Origin: Marinoscillum sp040222955
GTDB taxonomy: Bacteria; Bacteroidota; Bacteroidia; Cytophagales; Cyclobacteriaceae
Length of the DNA stretch: 64,000 bases
Direction of reading: 5' to 3'
NCBI RefSeq assembly: GCF_040222955.1
Contig: NZ_JAVKCA010000007.1
Location: forward strand, 620,001 to 684,000
Position numbers and translations under genes: made by a program. Below, piece by piece: positions 18,736 through 28,859 of the stretch. Numbering within the stretch: position 1 is the first letter of the stretch; every line of letters starts with the position of its first letter. Below the pieces are notes generated by a model, which saw only the letters and a program-made list of their open reading frames with translations, ran no database searches and was not told the DNA's origin.

Positions 18736-20481
18736 TTATTTCGCTTGTAAAATCATTGTCCACCAGGCAGTTCCGTTCTGCTCAGCAGAGATATCTACAG
18801 CCACATCCACTCTCTCCACGGTACCATCGTTGAAGTAAGAGAAAATTTTGTACGTGGTAGCCCCCTGAAGCGCAGCATCTGTACCATTGTACTCTCCGCC
18901 ATTATAGCCCTTATTGAATCCCAGGAATGCTCCATTTCCAGTTACTGTGATAGAAGCTCGCTCCGTATCTGTAGCATCTGTAGTGGTGAATGTGTAACCA
19001 GTACTGGTCACAAATCCTGCGTAAACTCCTCCGATATCACCGTCATCCACACATCCTGCAGGATCCACTCCCATGAATCCTTCGCCATACATGGCCCCCT
19101 TAGAATCAAAGGTGAAAGAACCATCAGAGGCGAATACGAACTCATCATCATACTGACAAGCACGAGCCGTGGCATCATCAGCAGAACTTGCAAACCATTC
19201 TCCACTGCCTATGCCAGGTCCAACTCTGAAAGCACCGGCCACTGGCGCCAGCGTCCATACTTTACCTTCTGCTGATGCCCATACATCTGATGAATAAGAA
19301 GCGGCACTCACAGAAACTGTTTGAGTGACACTAGAAGACAGTCCTCCATCATCCGATGCTGTAAGTGTTACATCATAATCACCGCCTTCTGCATAGGTGT
19401 GTACAGGGTTTTCATCAGTGGAAGTACCACCATCGCCGAAATCCCAGGCGTAGGTTGTAGCATTTGCGGATGAATTTGTGAAGGTTACTACAAGGTTCTC
19501 AGCGGCAGATGAAAATGCTGCTCTAGGCTCAGCCGAAGGAATCGGAGGGATCAAAGAAGCATCATCATAATGCACAAGGAAGAAATTCCAGTAGACGGCC
19601 TCTCCATTCACTTGCATAGCCAGGTGCAGAGAATCCACGTCATCATTATCTACCAATTTAACGATTGTATAGACGATCTGATTTTGCGGACTTGAAGCAG
19701 TGCCTATATCACCGGCATTCGTTTTATTCGCCAACCCAATGTAGACACCATCACCAGATATAGTCAGGGTATTGGCGCTCAACTCAAACGAGTAGTCTCC
19801 GCCATTCTTGTAAGCACTCATATCAATACTTCCCTCTGACGTCCAATCCACGGTAGATTCACTATTACACACATCCGGCACTGCATTATTCCATCCGCCG
19901 TTACCGGTTCCGTCTGTGAAGAGGGTTCCATTGGTGTTTTTATCAAACGAAAGGTCAGCGCGATTAAATGTGTACTCATCATCCAAAATACAAGGACGAT
20001 CTCCATGTGGAGTCACTCCACCAAAACTCCACCAATCCGTATTCCCGGGATCGGGTCCTATACCCAATACCACTCCTTCTCTTTGTAAAATCCATGTCTT
20101 AGATTCTACACCTGCTAGTTTGGTCAGTTCTTCATCAGGATCAGAAAGAGTGATTGACTGTGTTCTTGTTGCAGATTCACCAGCGTCGTTCGTTGCTGTG
20201 AGTTTTACCTCATAAGTATCGGCCGATGCATAAGTGTGTACCGGGCTTTCCTCTGTAGAGGTCTCACCATCACCAAAATCCCAGGCATAAGTTGTGGCAT
20301 TTTGAGAGAAATTTGAAAAGGTTACTTCCAGGAAATTGGTTTCCCCTACTTCGAACTGAAAGCTCGCCACCACTTCTTTGGGTTCCGGATCGTCCTCATT
20401 ACATGAGGCGAGAAAAACGAGTGTCAGCGCACTCATTAAAAGCCATCCGTTTCGGATATAATTTTTCATTTGCTTCTTCAT
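18736..20481 (-). CDS. PKD-domain surface glycan-binding lipoprotein (SusE/SGBP position)
   Basis: The 581-residue protein has a lipoprotein signal (LLMSALTLVFLASCNEDDPEP) and two PKD domains (TTYAWDFGDGETSTEESPVH near 65 and TTYAWDFGDGGTSTDENPVH near 345). Each is followed by a roughly 200-residue jelly-roll-like region containing Trp-rich segments (GPDPGNTDWWSFGG, GPGIGSGEWFAS), so the protein is an internal duplication. It follows SusD by 39 bp, the usual place for a surface glycan-binding protein in such loci. It is inferred to bind beta-glucan at the cell surface; PKD domains alone would be spacers. Two Met (residues 1 and 5) could serve as start. A strong terminator follows the stop codon. 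Confidence 0.82.
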   Translation of the reverse strand: MKKQMKNYIRNGWLLMSALTLVFLASCNEDDPEPKEVVASFQFEVGETNFLEVTFSNFSQNATTYAWDFGDGETSTEESPVHTYASADTYEVKLTATNDAGESATRTQSITLSDPDEELTKLAGVESKTWILQREGVVLGIGPDPGNTDWWSFGGVTPHGDRPCILDDEYTFNRADLSFDKNTNGTLFTDGTGNGGWNNAVPDVCNSESTVDWTSEGSIDMSAYKNGGDYSFELSANTLTISGDGVYIGLANKTNAGDIGTASSPQNQIVYTIVKLVDNDDVDSLHLAMQVNGEAVYWNFFLVHYDDASLIPPIPSAEPRAAFSSAAENLVVTFTNSSANATTYAWDFGDGGTSTDENPVHTYAEGGDYDVTLTASDDGGLSSSVTQTVSVSAASYSSDVWASAEGKVWTLAPVAGAFRVGPGIGSGEWFASSADDATARACQYDDEFVFASDGSFTFDSKGAMYGEGFMGVDPAGCVDDGDIGGVYAGFVTSTGYTFTTTDATDTERASITVTGNGAFLGFNKGYNGGEYNGTDAALQGATTYKIFSYFNDGTVERVDVAVDISAEQNGTAWWTMILQAK

Positions 20482-20520
20482 TAGATTTTTAGTTTAGATT
20501 AATTGATTTATGTTCTTTTA

Positions 20521-22137
20521 TCATTGGAAAAGTTCATTTTCAGGATAAGTGGAAATCTGATGTGCTACACTGGTTTCTTCCAATGCCACTGGAATCCATA
20601 CCTTTTGGGCGTCGAGATTGCCTGACCTGATCGGGTCTCCACTGAAAAGATCCGATGTAGCTCTGCCACTTCTCACCAGATCATACCAGCGGTCTCCTTC
20701 ACCTGCAAGCTCTGCCCTGCGTTCATACCAGATAAGATCCAGTAGCGTCCAGCTTTGCTCCGTCATGATGGTCTGTCCGGTCTTGAAACTTCCGGTATTG
20801 TCACCAGGACCAGCAGCCCGCTCACGCACCAGGTCGATATAGGTGAGTGCATTCGCATCCGAGCCTGAACCCCTGTGCAAAGCTTCTGCCAGCATTAGGA
20901 GCACGTCTGCATATCGGATGGCATAAGTATTCGCATCTTTAGTCAGGTTAGGGTCTCCCCCGTTCACATTATTGCCATTGTAGGCTTTGTAGTTGGAGAA
21001 TTTCTGCTGCCAGAATCCTGTATGATCCTGTGGATTTACCTGAGTAATGTCTACCACCACACCACAATCAGGCGCTCCTGCATCTGCCACCTCCTGAGTA
21101 AGCTCGGGTATGGACACGATCGCCACATCTCTCCTATACTGATCATCCGGAAGGAAATGGTCATTCAAATCCTGGGTAGGTAGCATGAATCCCCACCCGG
21201 CGGCATACTCCGGATGGCCTGAGCAGAGTCCGCGGATCCCGCACAGTTGTAGTATCCCATTCGCTTCAATCCCTTCGAACCAGCCCCAATCGCCTGGCCA
21301 CAGATTCGTATGCTGTATTTCCAATACAGATTCTATTGGGTTTTTGGTGCCGTAATCAAACAAAGTAGAAAAATCATCTACCAAATCGTACTGACCTGAA
21401 TTAACCACCTCCTGAAGATACTGGGCTGCCAGGTCAAACTTGGCCGGATCATCGCCATCCAGATCGGCCCAGTACAAATACACCTTGCCCAGCAAGGCTT
21501 GTGCCGTCCCTCTGGAAGCTCTCCCAACTTCTACATCCGATAAAGTAGTGGGCAGCACATCAATGGCCGCCTTCAGGTCATCAGTAATGGCCGTCATCAT
21601 CTCCGCCATGGTGCTTCGCTCCAGGTTGATATCATCCGGTGTTAGCAGCTCAGTGACTACCGGCAGAGGACCGAAATGTCTGAACAGTTCGAAGTGATAA
21701 TAGGCCCTTAAAAACCTCGCCTCAGCCTTATATCGTTCCACCTCAGGGGTGGTCAATTCTGTCTGAAGAATGACCAGATTAGCTCTGAAAATCCCGATAT
21801 AGTGCTTGCGATAAATTGGCTGCAGAAGGGTATTGGTATTGGTCTCCCTAAAATCATCCAGTTCCTGCCATGCAGGCTGATCATTGTCGGAAGGATCCCC
21901 ACCTGCATTGGCATTATCAGATCTGATCTCGCCAAACATCACAGGTGATACCCACTGACCAAAGGCCATAGACCACCCAATGGGATCATATGCCGCAATA
22001 AGGGCCGCATAAACCTGTTCATTCGTGGAATAGAAATTCTCCGACAGGTATTGATTGACCGGCTTCACTTCTAAAGTCTCCTCACTACAAGCGGCACATA
22101 GAATGAGGGCGATAATAAATATTTTAAATGCTTTCAT
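20521..22137 (-). CDS. SusD/RagB family outer-membrane nutrient-binding lipoprotein
   Basis: The 538-residue protein has a lipoprotein signal (FIIALILCAACSEETLEVKP) and a typical SusD fold: the N-terminal motif QYLSENFYSTNEQVYAALIA, the TPR-like helices (EARFLRAYYHFELFRHFGPL) and the C-terminal RagB/SusD signature (RYADVLLMLAEALHRGSG, WYERRAELAGEGDRWYDLVR). It caps the SusC channel and captures glycan at the surface. It follows the SusC gene by 39 bp and forms a pair with it. Substrate is inferred from the GH16/GH16/GH3 enzymes downstream as a beta-1,3-glucan such as laminarin. Confidence 0.95.
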   Translation of the reverse strand: MKAFKIFIIALILCAACSEETLEVKPVNQYLSENFYSTNEQVYAALIAAYDPIGWSMAFGQWVSPVMFGEIRSDNANAGGDPSDNDQPAWQELDDFRETNTNTLLQPIYRKHYIGIFRANLVILQTELTTPEVERYKAEARFLRAYYHFELFRHFGPLPVVTELLTPDDINLERSTMAEMMTAITDDLKAAIDVLPTTLSDVEVGRASRGTAQALLGKVYLYWADLDGDDPAKFDLAAQYLQEVVNSGQYDLVDDFSTLFDYGTKNPIESVLEIQHTNLWPGDWGWFEGIEANGILQLCGIRGLCSGHPEYAAGWGFMLPTQDLNDHFLPDDQYRRDVAIVSIPELTQEVADAGAPDCGVVVDITQVNPQDHTGFWQQKFSNYKAYNGNNVNGGDPNLTKDANTYAIRYADVLLMLAEALHRGSGSDANALTYIDLVRERAAGPGDNTGSFKTGQTIMTEQSWTLLDLIWYERRAELAGEGDRWYDLVRSGRATSDLFSGDPIRSGNLDAQKVWIPVALEETSVAHQISTYPENELFQ

Positions 22138-22176
22138 GTTTTTTGATTTTTCTTAACCCGTAGTTCCTTTTTTGAA

Positions 22177-25100
22177 TTACATGGTGATTTTCACTCCTGC
22201 ACCGATGGTCTTGTTGGATGGATAATATCCCTTGTCAATCCCTGAGTCCAGAATCCATCCGTTGGTACCGATCTCAGGATCGAACCCGGTGTATTTGGTG
22301 ACCGTCAGCAGGTTGTTTCCTGAGAGGTATACCCGCACACCGGTGAGTTTAATTTTCTCTAAAAGGGAAGCTGGAATATTGTAACCAATCTGAATATTTC
22401 TCAATCGGAGAAACGAGCCATCTTCCACATAGAAGTCAGAAGGTCGCTGATTACCATTCGGATCATTGGAAGTCAACCTTGGGTACTTCGTGCTGTGGTT
22501 CTCTTCTGTCCATCTATCCAGCCAAAAGGTTTGATAATTGGTGAAAGTGATGTCGGATCGCTCATAGGTACGGAAGATATCATGCCCTATTTGTGTGGAG
22601 AAAAGAGCGCTAAAATCGAAGCCTTTGAAGTTGGCTGAAAAGCTAAGTCCGATGATGTGATCCGGCCACGGAGATCCTATAGAAGTAATATCATCCGTAT
22701 TGATCACTCCGTCTTTGTTCACATCTGAAAAAATCAAATCTCCGGGCGCTGCATTAGGCTGTAAAACATCCCCACTGCTACTCAGGTGAGAAAACACATC
22801 CGCTTCGCTCTGGAAAATACCCAGGGTTTTGTAGCCAACAAAGTGGCCAACAGGCTCACCTTCAGACATTCTGGTAATGGCTGCATTCCGCACTGGCCAG
22901 CTCCACCCGTTGATAAAGGTAGATGAGCCCGGTACTTCATTGACGGTATTCTTAAAGGTGGTGTAGTTCAAGCGAGTGTTCAATGTAAGCGCTCCGATTC
23001 GCTGCTTATAGGCCACTGATGCTTCCAGTCCCTTATTCTGAATCTCTCCAAGATTGGATAGTGGAAAGTCGGTAACACCCAGGTATCCGGGTACAATTTC
23101 ATTACCCAAAAGATCCCGTGTGGTTTTTACGTAGTAGTCAAATTCTGCTGAAAGCTGATCATTGAAAAACTTCAATTCCAAGCCCACATCGAACTGCACA
23201 CTCTCCTCCCATTTGAGATTAGGATTAGGCACTGTGGCCAAAGCAGAACCCCGATTGAGGGCATGGTCTACGCCCAGCGCATAACTAAAGGCATTCACCA
23301 CCTGAGAAGAGTACCCCAAATCGCCTATCCTGTCATTACCATTCACACCCCAACTCGACCTGATCTTCAGGAAACTGATGGGACTGGTAGGGAAAAAGTT
23401 TTCATCAGACACCACCCAACCCAAAGACATAGAAGGAAAGAACCCCCAGCGGTTGTTAGATCCAAACCTGCTCGAGCCATCACGTCTGAGGGTAATGCTA
23501 AAAAGGTACTTGTCACGGTAATCGTAGATGACCCGGCCGTAGTAACTCAATAATCTATAATCCACACTGGCTCGGCCAAAGGCCAGGTCGCTGGTATCCT
23601 GACCAGCATCTATATACTGAAACTGATCATTGAATTTAGCAGCATCCGGGATGTTCAGCGTCGAACCTCCGGCAGTGCGGAACTCCGATCCCAAATAGGA
23701 GGTTCCCAGCACTACGTTCAAAGAATGATTGCCCAGGTCCTTCGTATAGTTGGCATAGTTCTCAAACTGAATTCTTTGTCCAAATCCATACCCCTGTGAA
23801 ATGCCATTATTCACACTAAAAAAAGAGGGGTGATAGTTGTAGTCGGGTGTAAAAGACCGGTAATCATACCAGCTGAAATCAATACCCAGGTCACTTTGAA
23901 AAGTAAGTCCCTTGATGGGCTCGAATTTCACATATACATTGCCCTGAATCTGATCGGCATGGCCCGCATTGTCTGCCAAAAACAGACGGCTCAGAGGATT
24001 GATGTATTCTTTTTGAACCCAGTTCGACTGAGCAAATCCGTACTCAGCATCCGCATCGTACACATCCGTGGTGGGGTCATACGCAAATGCGTCTGCCACC
24101 ATCGTTCCAAAAGCGTTATTCACACCGAGGTTTTGATTTTCTGTTCGGTTGAGGTAAAGATTCTGACCTACTGTGAAGTAATCGTTGACGGGCTTGCTGC
24201 TATTCAACCGGATGGCATATCGCTTGTAGTTTGACTTGTCACCCCCTATCACACCCTGCTGATCCCAATAGTCGAGTGATATATAGGAATTATTCAGAGT
24301 GGCCGTCAAACGGTGATTGATCATGGTCGCCTGATCGGTGATCACGTCCATCCAGTTGGTGTTTGGTGTTGCGTCGCCTACATTCGGAAACCCAAGGTCG
24401 TTCAAGGCGGCTGTTCTGTTGCTATTGGCAAACTTTTCACGTGTGAGCTCTATGTATTGCTCAGAGTTGAGCATTTCGGGCATTTTCCAGGGGTTAGAAA
24501 ACGAGGTAAACCCCTCGTAGGACAGCACTCCTGTACCATCCTTCCCTTTTTTGGTGGTGATAATGATTACACCATTGGCGGCTCTCGCACCGTAGATCGC
24601 TGTGGATGCGGCATCTTTCAAGACATCCACAGACTCAATGTCCGAAGGATTCAGGTTATCAATGCTGCTCACCGTAAGACCATCCACCACGTAGAGTGGA
24701 GAATTGTCACCGTTTGTACTGATACCCCGAATGAACACTGACTTACTCGACCCGGGCTGACCGGAAGACTCTCCGGCCATTACTCCTGATACCTGACCGT
24801 CAATGGCCGAAAGCACGTTGGGTACCTTGTACCCTTCAATGTCCTTGGCATCCACCTTGGATATGGAACCGGTGGCGACACGCTTCTGCTGAACACCGTA
24901 TCCAATCACCACCACCTCACTGAGCTCAGACAAAGAAATATCCAGGGCCACATTGATCACAGATTGTGCTCCCACTCTGATCTCCTGAGCTTCGAAGCCT
25001 ACAAAAGAAACAATGATCACAGGATCATCTCCTGTAATGGTCAGTTGGTACTTCCCATCGATATCTGTAATGGTGCCATTGCTGGTACCTTTTTCAAGAA

Positions 25101-25248
25101 TGGTAGCGCCTGGCATCTCTGAGCCATCACCTCCATCCGTCACGATGCCGGAGATGACTCTTCCCTGAGCAGTAGCCGTAAGTACAGTCACACCTAGCAT
25201 CAGAAAAGTGAAAAATCCCCGAAAATGAATGATTTGTAAAATTCCCAT
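22177..25248 (-). CDS. SusC/RagA TonB-dependent glycan transporter
   Basis: The 1023-residue protein has a signal peptide ending near TATAQG, a carboxypeptidase-like regulatory domain (SGIVTDGGDGSEMPGATILE), a SusC-type signature (SELSEVVVIGYGVQQKR), the plug domain (SPLYVVDGLTVSSIDNLNP, DAASTAIYGARAANGVIIIT) and a C-terminal TonB-dependent barrel. Length is in the normal range for the family. There is no anti-sigma-interacting N-terminal extension, so control by an ECF sigma/anti-sigma pair is not expected. The divergent regulator at 25502-28432 is the likely controller. It imports oligosaccharides cut by surface GH16 enzymes, with SusD as partner. Confidence 0.95.
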   Translation of the reverse strand: MGILQIIHFRGFFTFLMLGVTVLTATAQGRVISGIVTDGGDGSEMPGATILEKGTSNGTITDIDGKYQLTITGDDPVIIVSFVGFEAQEIRVGAQSVINVALDISLSELSEVVVIGYGVQQKRVATGSISKVDAKDIEGYKVPNVLSAIDGQVSGVMAGESSGQPGSSKSVFIRGISTNGDNSPLYVVDGLTVSSIDNLNPSDIESVDVLKDAASTAIYGARAANGVIIITTKKGKDGTGVLSYEGFTSFSNPWKMPEMLNSEQYIELTREKFANSNRTAALNDLGFPNVGDATPNTNWMDVITDQATMINHRLTATLNNSYISLDYWDQQGVIGGDKSNYKRYAIRLNSSKPVNDYFTVGQNLYLNRTENQNLGVNNAFGTMVADAFAYDPTTDVYDADAEYGFAQSNWVQKEYINPLSRLFLADNAGHADQIQGNVYVKFEPIKGLTFQSDLGIDFSWYDYRSFTPDYNYHPSFFSVNNGISQGYGFGQRIQFENYANYTKDLGNHSLNVVLGTSYLGSEFRTAGGSTLNIPDAAKFNDQFQYIDAGQDTSDLAFGRASVDYRLLSYYGRVIYDYRDKYLFSITLRRDGSSRFGSNNRWGFFPSMSLGWVVSDENFFPTSPISFLKIRSSWGVNGNDRIGDLGYSSQVVNAFSYALGVDHALNRGSALATVPNPNLKWEESVQFDVGLELKFFNDQLSAEFDYYVKTTRDLLGNEIVPGYLGVTDFPLSNLGEIQNKGLEASVAYKQRIGALTLNTRLNYTTFKNTVNEVPGSSTFINGWSWPVRNAAITRMSEGEPVGHFVGYKTLGIFQSEADVFSHLSSSGDVLQPNAAPGDLIFSDVNKDGVINTDDITSIGSPWPDHIIGLSFSANFKGFDFSALFSTQIGHDIFRTYERSDITFTNYQTFWLDRWTEENHSTKYPRLTSNDPNGNQRPSDFYVEDGSFLRLRNIQIGYNIPASLLEKIKLTGVRVYLSGNNLLTVTKYTGFDPEIGTNGWILDSGIDKGYYPSNKTIGAGVKITM

Positions 25249-25367
25249 CTAATCGACTTTAATAATTGTGTTTTTAATAATTAAACGATGACGTTCCTGA
25301 GGACTTTTGCCTGAAAACGTTTGCACAATTTATCTGAATGGGTTGCTCAAAAGCTGAAAACACAATA

Positions 25368-25413
25368 CATCAATACTACATCACACTACATTTCACACCT
25401 CATCAATACCACA
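25368..25413. promoter_or_regulatory. Direct repeat in the susC/regulator divergent region
   Basis: CATCAATACTACA (25368-25380) and CATCAATACCACA (25401-25413) lie 33 bp apart, about three helical turns, between the divergent SusC gene and its regulator. ACTACAT also occurs twice between and within them. This is a candidate binding site for the LuxR-type regulator encoded next door. The assignment is inference. Confidence 0.4.
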
Positions 25414-25435
25414 ACAATGAGGTACAAAAAATGCC

Positions 25436-25468
25436 TTTGAGAAGAAATAATGGGTTTTTCTAACTTTT
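25436..25468 (+). promoter_or_regulatory. Putative promoter of the PUL regulator
   Basis: TTTG (25436-25439), a 21-bp spacer and TAACTTTT (25461-25468) fit the Bacteroidota TTTG / TAnnTTTG promoter with one mismatch. They lie 33 bp before the ATG at 25502. Confidence 0.4.
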
Positions 25469-25501
25469 CCTATTTATATTCATTTTCATAGATAACACAA
25501 C

Positions 25502-28432
25502 ATGCCTCAAAAGTTCAGCTTATTCAATAGTCAACCTCACGTTCACTACTCATATTTACTGGTGATAGGTCTATTATTGGGAAATATTGCAATGTCTCAG
25601 CCAGATTATTATCAATTTTCCAAAATACCACTCACCAATACCTACAATACCAACGACTATCAGGGTGGTATTCAAAACTGGGACATTAGCAGGGATAGCA
25701 GGGGTTTCATTTACGTTGCTAACAATTTTGGACTGCTCGAGTATGACGGAAATAGCTGGAGAAGGTACCTGGTAGAAAACAACACACGCCTCCGATCCGT
25801 GTTTGTGGATGCCGACAACAGGATCTATATAGGAGGGCAAAATCAGATCGGTTTTTTTGAGGCGGATGACCAGGGCAATCTCCGTTTTGAAAGCTTGTTA
25901 GGACAGCTAGAGGAAAAAGACAGGAACCTGGAGGATATATGGAAGATCATCAAGTACGAAAACAACATCTTCTTCTGCTCCTACCTGGGTCTGGTAGTTT
26001 ATGACGGCAAGACTGTGCGTAAACTGCACCTTGACATAGACTTTAATCTCGTTTTTCAGGTGGCCAACGGGTTGTATGCCGCATCCCTTTCATCAGGACT
26101 AGCCAAATGGAATGGTCACTCCTTTACGATAATACCAGGGAGCCAAGTCCTGGAACATAATGAAATCACAGCCATCATTCCTTATCAAAACAACAGTCTC
26201 CTCATTTTTCAAAAAAACGGAACTGTCTACCACTACAGGGACGGGTCTTTCAGAAAATGGGACCTTCCAATCACTGAGTTTCTCGCAAACTCCCTGATCA
26301 ACAAAGCCATTCTTCTGGAGAACAACAACATGGCCATCGGCACCCAAAACAATGGACTCCTAATCCTTTCTCCCAATGGCACTGTGGTCAACCACCTCAC
26401 CAAAGGAAAAGGTCTGAACAACCGGACGGTTCTGGCGCTGCATGAGGATCAATTCAATAACCTTTGGGTGGGACTCAATAACGGAATTTGTATGGTAGAA
26501 CTGGCCTCCCCTTTTTCCATGATCGATGAACAGTCCGGGCTTCCCGGCACCGGATATTGTGCCACGCTGCACAATAACAAACTCTACCTCGGCACCAGCA
26601 ACGGCCTTTTCTATCAGGAGGCCAACCCCAATCCCATCACTGAACTTGCCGACTATAAGCTGGTAAAAAACTCTGGCGGACAAGTATACAATGCTCAAAA
26701 CGTCAACGGAGATTTACTACTGGCTCACCACGGTGGAGCTTTTCTGGTGGAAGATGACCAGGCCACCAAGTTCTACGACCATACCGGAACCTGGAAATTC
26801 GAAAACTCCATAGGAACCAACCGTGTACTGGCAGGTACCTATGATGGTTTTGTGATTTTCAGAAAAAACAATGGACAATACACTGTGGAAAATGAACTTG
26901 AGGAATTCAGGGAATCAAGCCGTGTGTTTGAGTTTGCGGGAGATTCCGTCCTATTTATGACTCATGGTTATAAGGGGATTTTCAAAATCAATTTCAATCA
27001 GAAAAGAGATCGCATTCAGAATATATCCTTCTATGGGAAAAACAAAGGACTCCCTTCAGACATTCTCATCAACGTTTTCGCCCTGGGTGGGAATAAGCTG
27101 GTATTTCCTGCTGAAACTGGTATTTTCAACTATGACCCTTCAAAAGATGCGTTTGTCAGTGATGCAGATATGGAGCCCTACTTCTCCAAAAACGTTCACG
27201 TCCGTGCCATGGCGCACGACCTGAGCGGCAATGTCTTTTTTCTCAATGACAATGAACTGGGCTACCTGGAAAGAACCCAATACGGAAGCTACCATAAACA
27301 CACCGCTGCTTTTACCAAAATACGAAAGTACCTCTCGGATGACCTGGAAAACATAAGTGTCATTGACCACCAGAATGTCTTCTTTGGTGCAAAAGAAGGC
27401 TTTGTACATTTCAACCCCAGCGTAAAGTACCAGAGAGATCAACCCTTCAGAACGTTTATAAGAAGCATTGAAGCTACTACAGACGAGGAGCACCTGATCT
27501 ATGGAGGCACCGGCCAATTGGCTTCAGACGAGCCTGTTTCGCTCTCAGCTTATTTTTCGTCGCTCAAGTTTAGGTTTGCTTCACCATACTATGACGGGCA
27601 GGATCAGATTCTCTTTCAGTATCAACTTGAAAATTTTGAGAAGGACTGGTCTGAGTGGAACACCGTGACCGAAAAGGAATACACCAACCTCTCTGAAGGG
27701 TTGTACACTTTTAAAGTGCGTGCCAAAAACGTATTCGGGGACATCAGTGAGGAAGCGAGCTTCCAACTGAAGGTATACCCACCCTGGTACAGGTCTAAGC
27801 TGGCATACGGGTTTTACGGACTTGGTCTGCTGGTCATTTTCGGAGCTTCTATGCTGGTGCTGAGCATGAGGCACAGTTATGAAAAAAAGAAACTTACTTT
27901 AAAGCAAAAGCGCGAACTCTTACAAAAGGAAAATGAAATCGTGGAGGTCTCCAAAAAATCGGAAGAACAGATCACTAAACTCAGAAATGACAAACTCCGC
28001 TCAGAAATCGATCACAAGAACCGTGAACTGGCCACTACCACCATGCACCTCATCAATAAGAACGAGTTTATGCTCCAAATAAGAGATGCGATCAAAGAAA
28101 CTTCCAAGTCCGGATCAAAGGACAATTTCAAAAAGATCATCAGAGACATAGACCGAAACCTCTCGGAAGACGAGGGCTGGGAACAGTTCACCAAGCATTT
28201 TGATCAGGTACACGGGGACTTCCTGTCCAATATTAAAAAAGACAACCCATCCCTCACTCCGCAGGAAATCAAACTATGTGCCTATCTGAGAATGAATATG
28301 AGTTCGAAAGAGATTGCCAACTTACTGAACATCTCCGTACGCGGAGTGGAGATCAGCCGATACAGGCTCAGGAAAAAACTGGACATTAGCAGAGAGACTA
28401 ACCTCGTGGATTATATGTTGGAATATTCCTGA
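25502..28432 (+). CDS. Membrane sensor-regulator: propeller, Y_Y_Y and LuxR-type HTH
   Basis: The 976-residue protein begins with a signal segment (YLLVIGLLLGNIAMSQ), followed by two-component-regulator-type propeller repeats (DISRDSRGFIYVANNFGLLEYDGNSW, shown in part by NNLWVGLNNGICM). A Y_Y_Y domain lies near 690-760 (FQYQLENFEKDWSEWNT), then one membrane helix (GFYGLGLLVIFGASMLVLSM), a coiled coil rich in Lys and Glu, and a C-terminal LuxR/GerE-like helix-turn-helix (MSSKEIANLLNISVRGVEIS). There is no kinase or receiver domain, so it differs from classical hybrid two-component PUL sensors: ligand binding in the periplasm would act directly on a cytoplasmic DNA-binding domain. It is divergent from SusC and is the likely glucan-responsive activator of that locus. 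Its 3' end lies 10 bp from the convergent response regulator gene. Confidence 0.9.
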   Translation: MPQKFSLFNSQPHVHYSYLLVIGLLLGNIAMSQPDYYQFSKIPLTNTYNTNDYQGGIQNWDISRDSRGFIYVANNFGLLEYDGNSWRRYLVENNTRLRSVFVDADNRIYIGGQNQIGFFEADDQGNLRFESLLGQLEEKDRNLEDIWKIIKYENNIFFCSYLGLVVYDGKTVRKLHLDIDFNLVFQVANGLYAASLSSGLAKWNGHSFTIIPGSQVLEHNEITAIIPYQNNSLLIFQKNGTVYHYRDGSFRKWDLPITEFLANSLINKAILLENNNMAIGTQNNGLLILSPNGTVVNHLTKGKGLNNRTVLALHEDQFNNLWVGLNNGICMVELASPFSMIDEQSGLPGTGYCATLHNNKLYLGTSNGLFYQEANPNPITELADYKLVKNSGGQVYNAQNVNGDLLLAHHGGAFLVEDDQATKFYDHTGTWKFENSIGTNRVLAGTYDGFVIFRKNNGQYTVENELEEFRESSRVFEFAGDSVLFMTHGYKGIFKINFNQKRDRIQNISFYGKNKGLPSDILINVFALGGNKLVFPAETGIFNYDPSKDAFVSDADMEPYFSKNVHVRAMAHDLSGNVFFLNDNELGYLERTQYGSYHKHTAAFTKIRKYLSDDLENISVIDHQNVFFGAKEGFVHFNPSVKYQRDQPFRTFIRSIEATTDEEHLIYGGTGQLASDEPVSLSAYFSSLKFRFASPYYDGQDQILFQYQLENFEKDWSEWNTVTEKEYTNLSEGLYTFKVRAKNVFGDISEEASFQLKVYPPWYRSKLAYGFYGLGLLVIFGASMLVLSMRHSYEKKKLTLKQKRELLQKENEIVEVSKKSEEQITKLRNDKLRSEIDHKNRELATTTMHLINKNEFMLQIRDAIKETSKSGSKDNFKKIIRDIDRNLSEDEGWEQFTKHFDQVHGDFLSNIKKDNPSLTPQEIKLCAYLRMNMSSKEIANLLNISVRGVEISRYRLRKKLDISRETNLVDYMLEYS

Positions 28433-28442
28433 TTCCAAAAAA

Positions 28443-28859
28443 TCAATTGAACTGAGGGAAGTTGGCCTTTAATATATTCATCAGACTTTCTTCATCCAGG
28501 TATTTATTGGCAAAAGCGCCCACATTCGGGTCCGCCTCAGCCTTTTTCTTGTCATCGGGGTTCAGAGAAGTGGTGAGCATCACCACCACAATTTGCGCTT
28601 TCTGATCCTCTGAGAGCTTATTATACTCATATAAGAAACTCCAACCATCCATTCCCGGCATGTTAATATCCAGCAAGATCAGGTTGGGTCTTGGATGCTC
28701 TCCATTCACCGAGGTTTTTAGAAAATCCAGGGCATCGTACCCGGTTAAGACGGTTTCGACACGACCAGCGCACTGCATTTTATTAATCAGGCGCTCGTGA
28801 AAGAAATTACAATCCTCATCATCATCTACAAGAAGAATACAATCAACTTTCGGTTTCAT
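28443..28859 (-). CDS. Single-domain response regulator
   Basis: The 138-residue protein is a lone receiver domain. It has the acidic cluster VDDDED, the phospho-acceptor motif LILLDINMPGMDGW, the Thr of VVMLTTSLNP and the conserved Lys in ANKYLDEES. There is no output domain, so it probably acts by protein contact, as CheY-like and Rcp1-like regulators do. Its start overlaps the end of the upstream kinase gene by 17 bp, so the two are translationally coupled, and the kinase is the natural phosphodonor. Confidence 0.93.
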   Translation of the reverse strand: MKPKVDCILLVDDDEDCNFFHERLINKMQCAGRVETVLTGYDALDFLKTSVNGEHPRPNLILLDINMPGMDGWSFLYEYNKLSEDQKAQIVVVMLTTSLNPDDKKKAEADPNVGAFANKYLDEESLMNILKANFPQFN

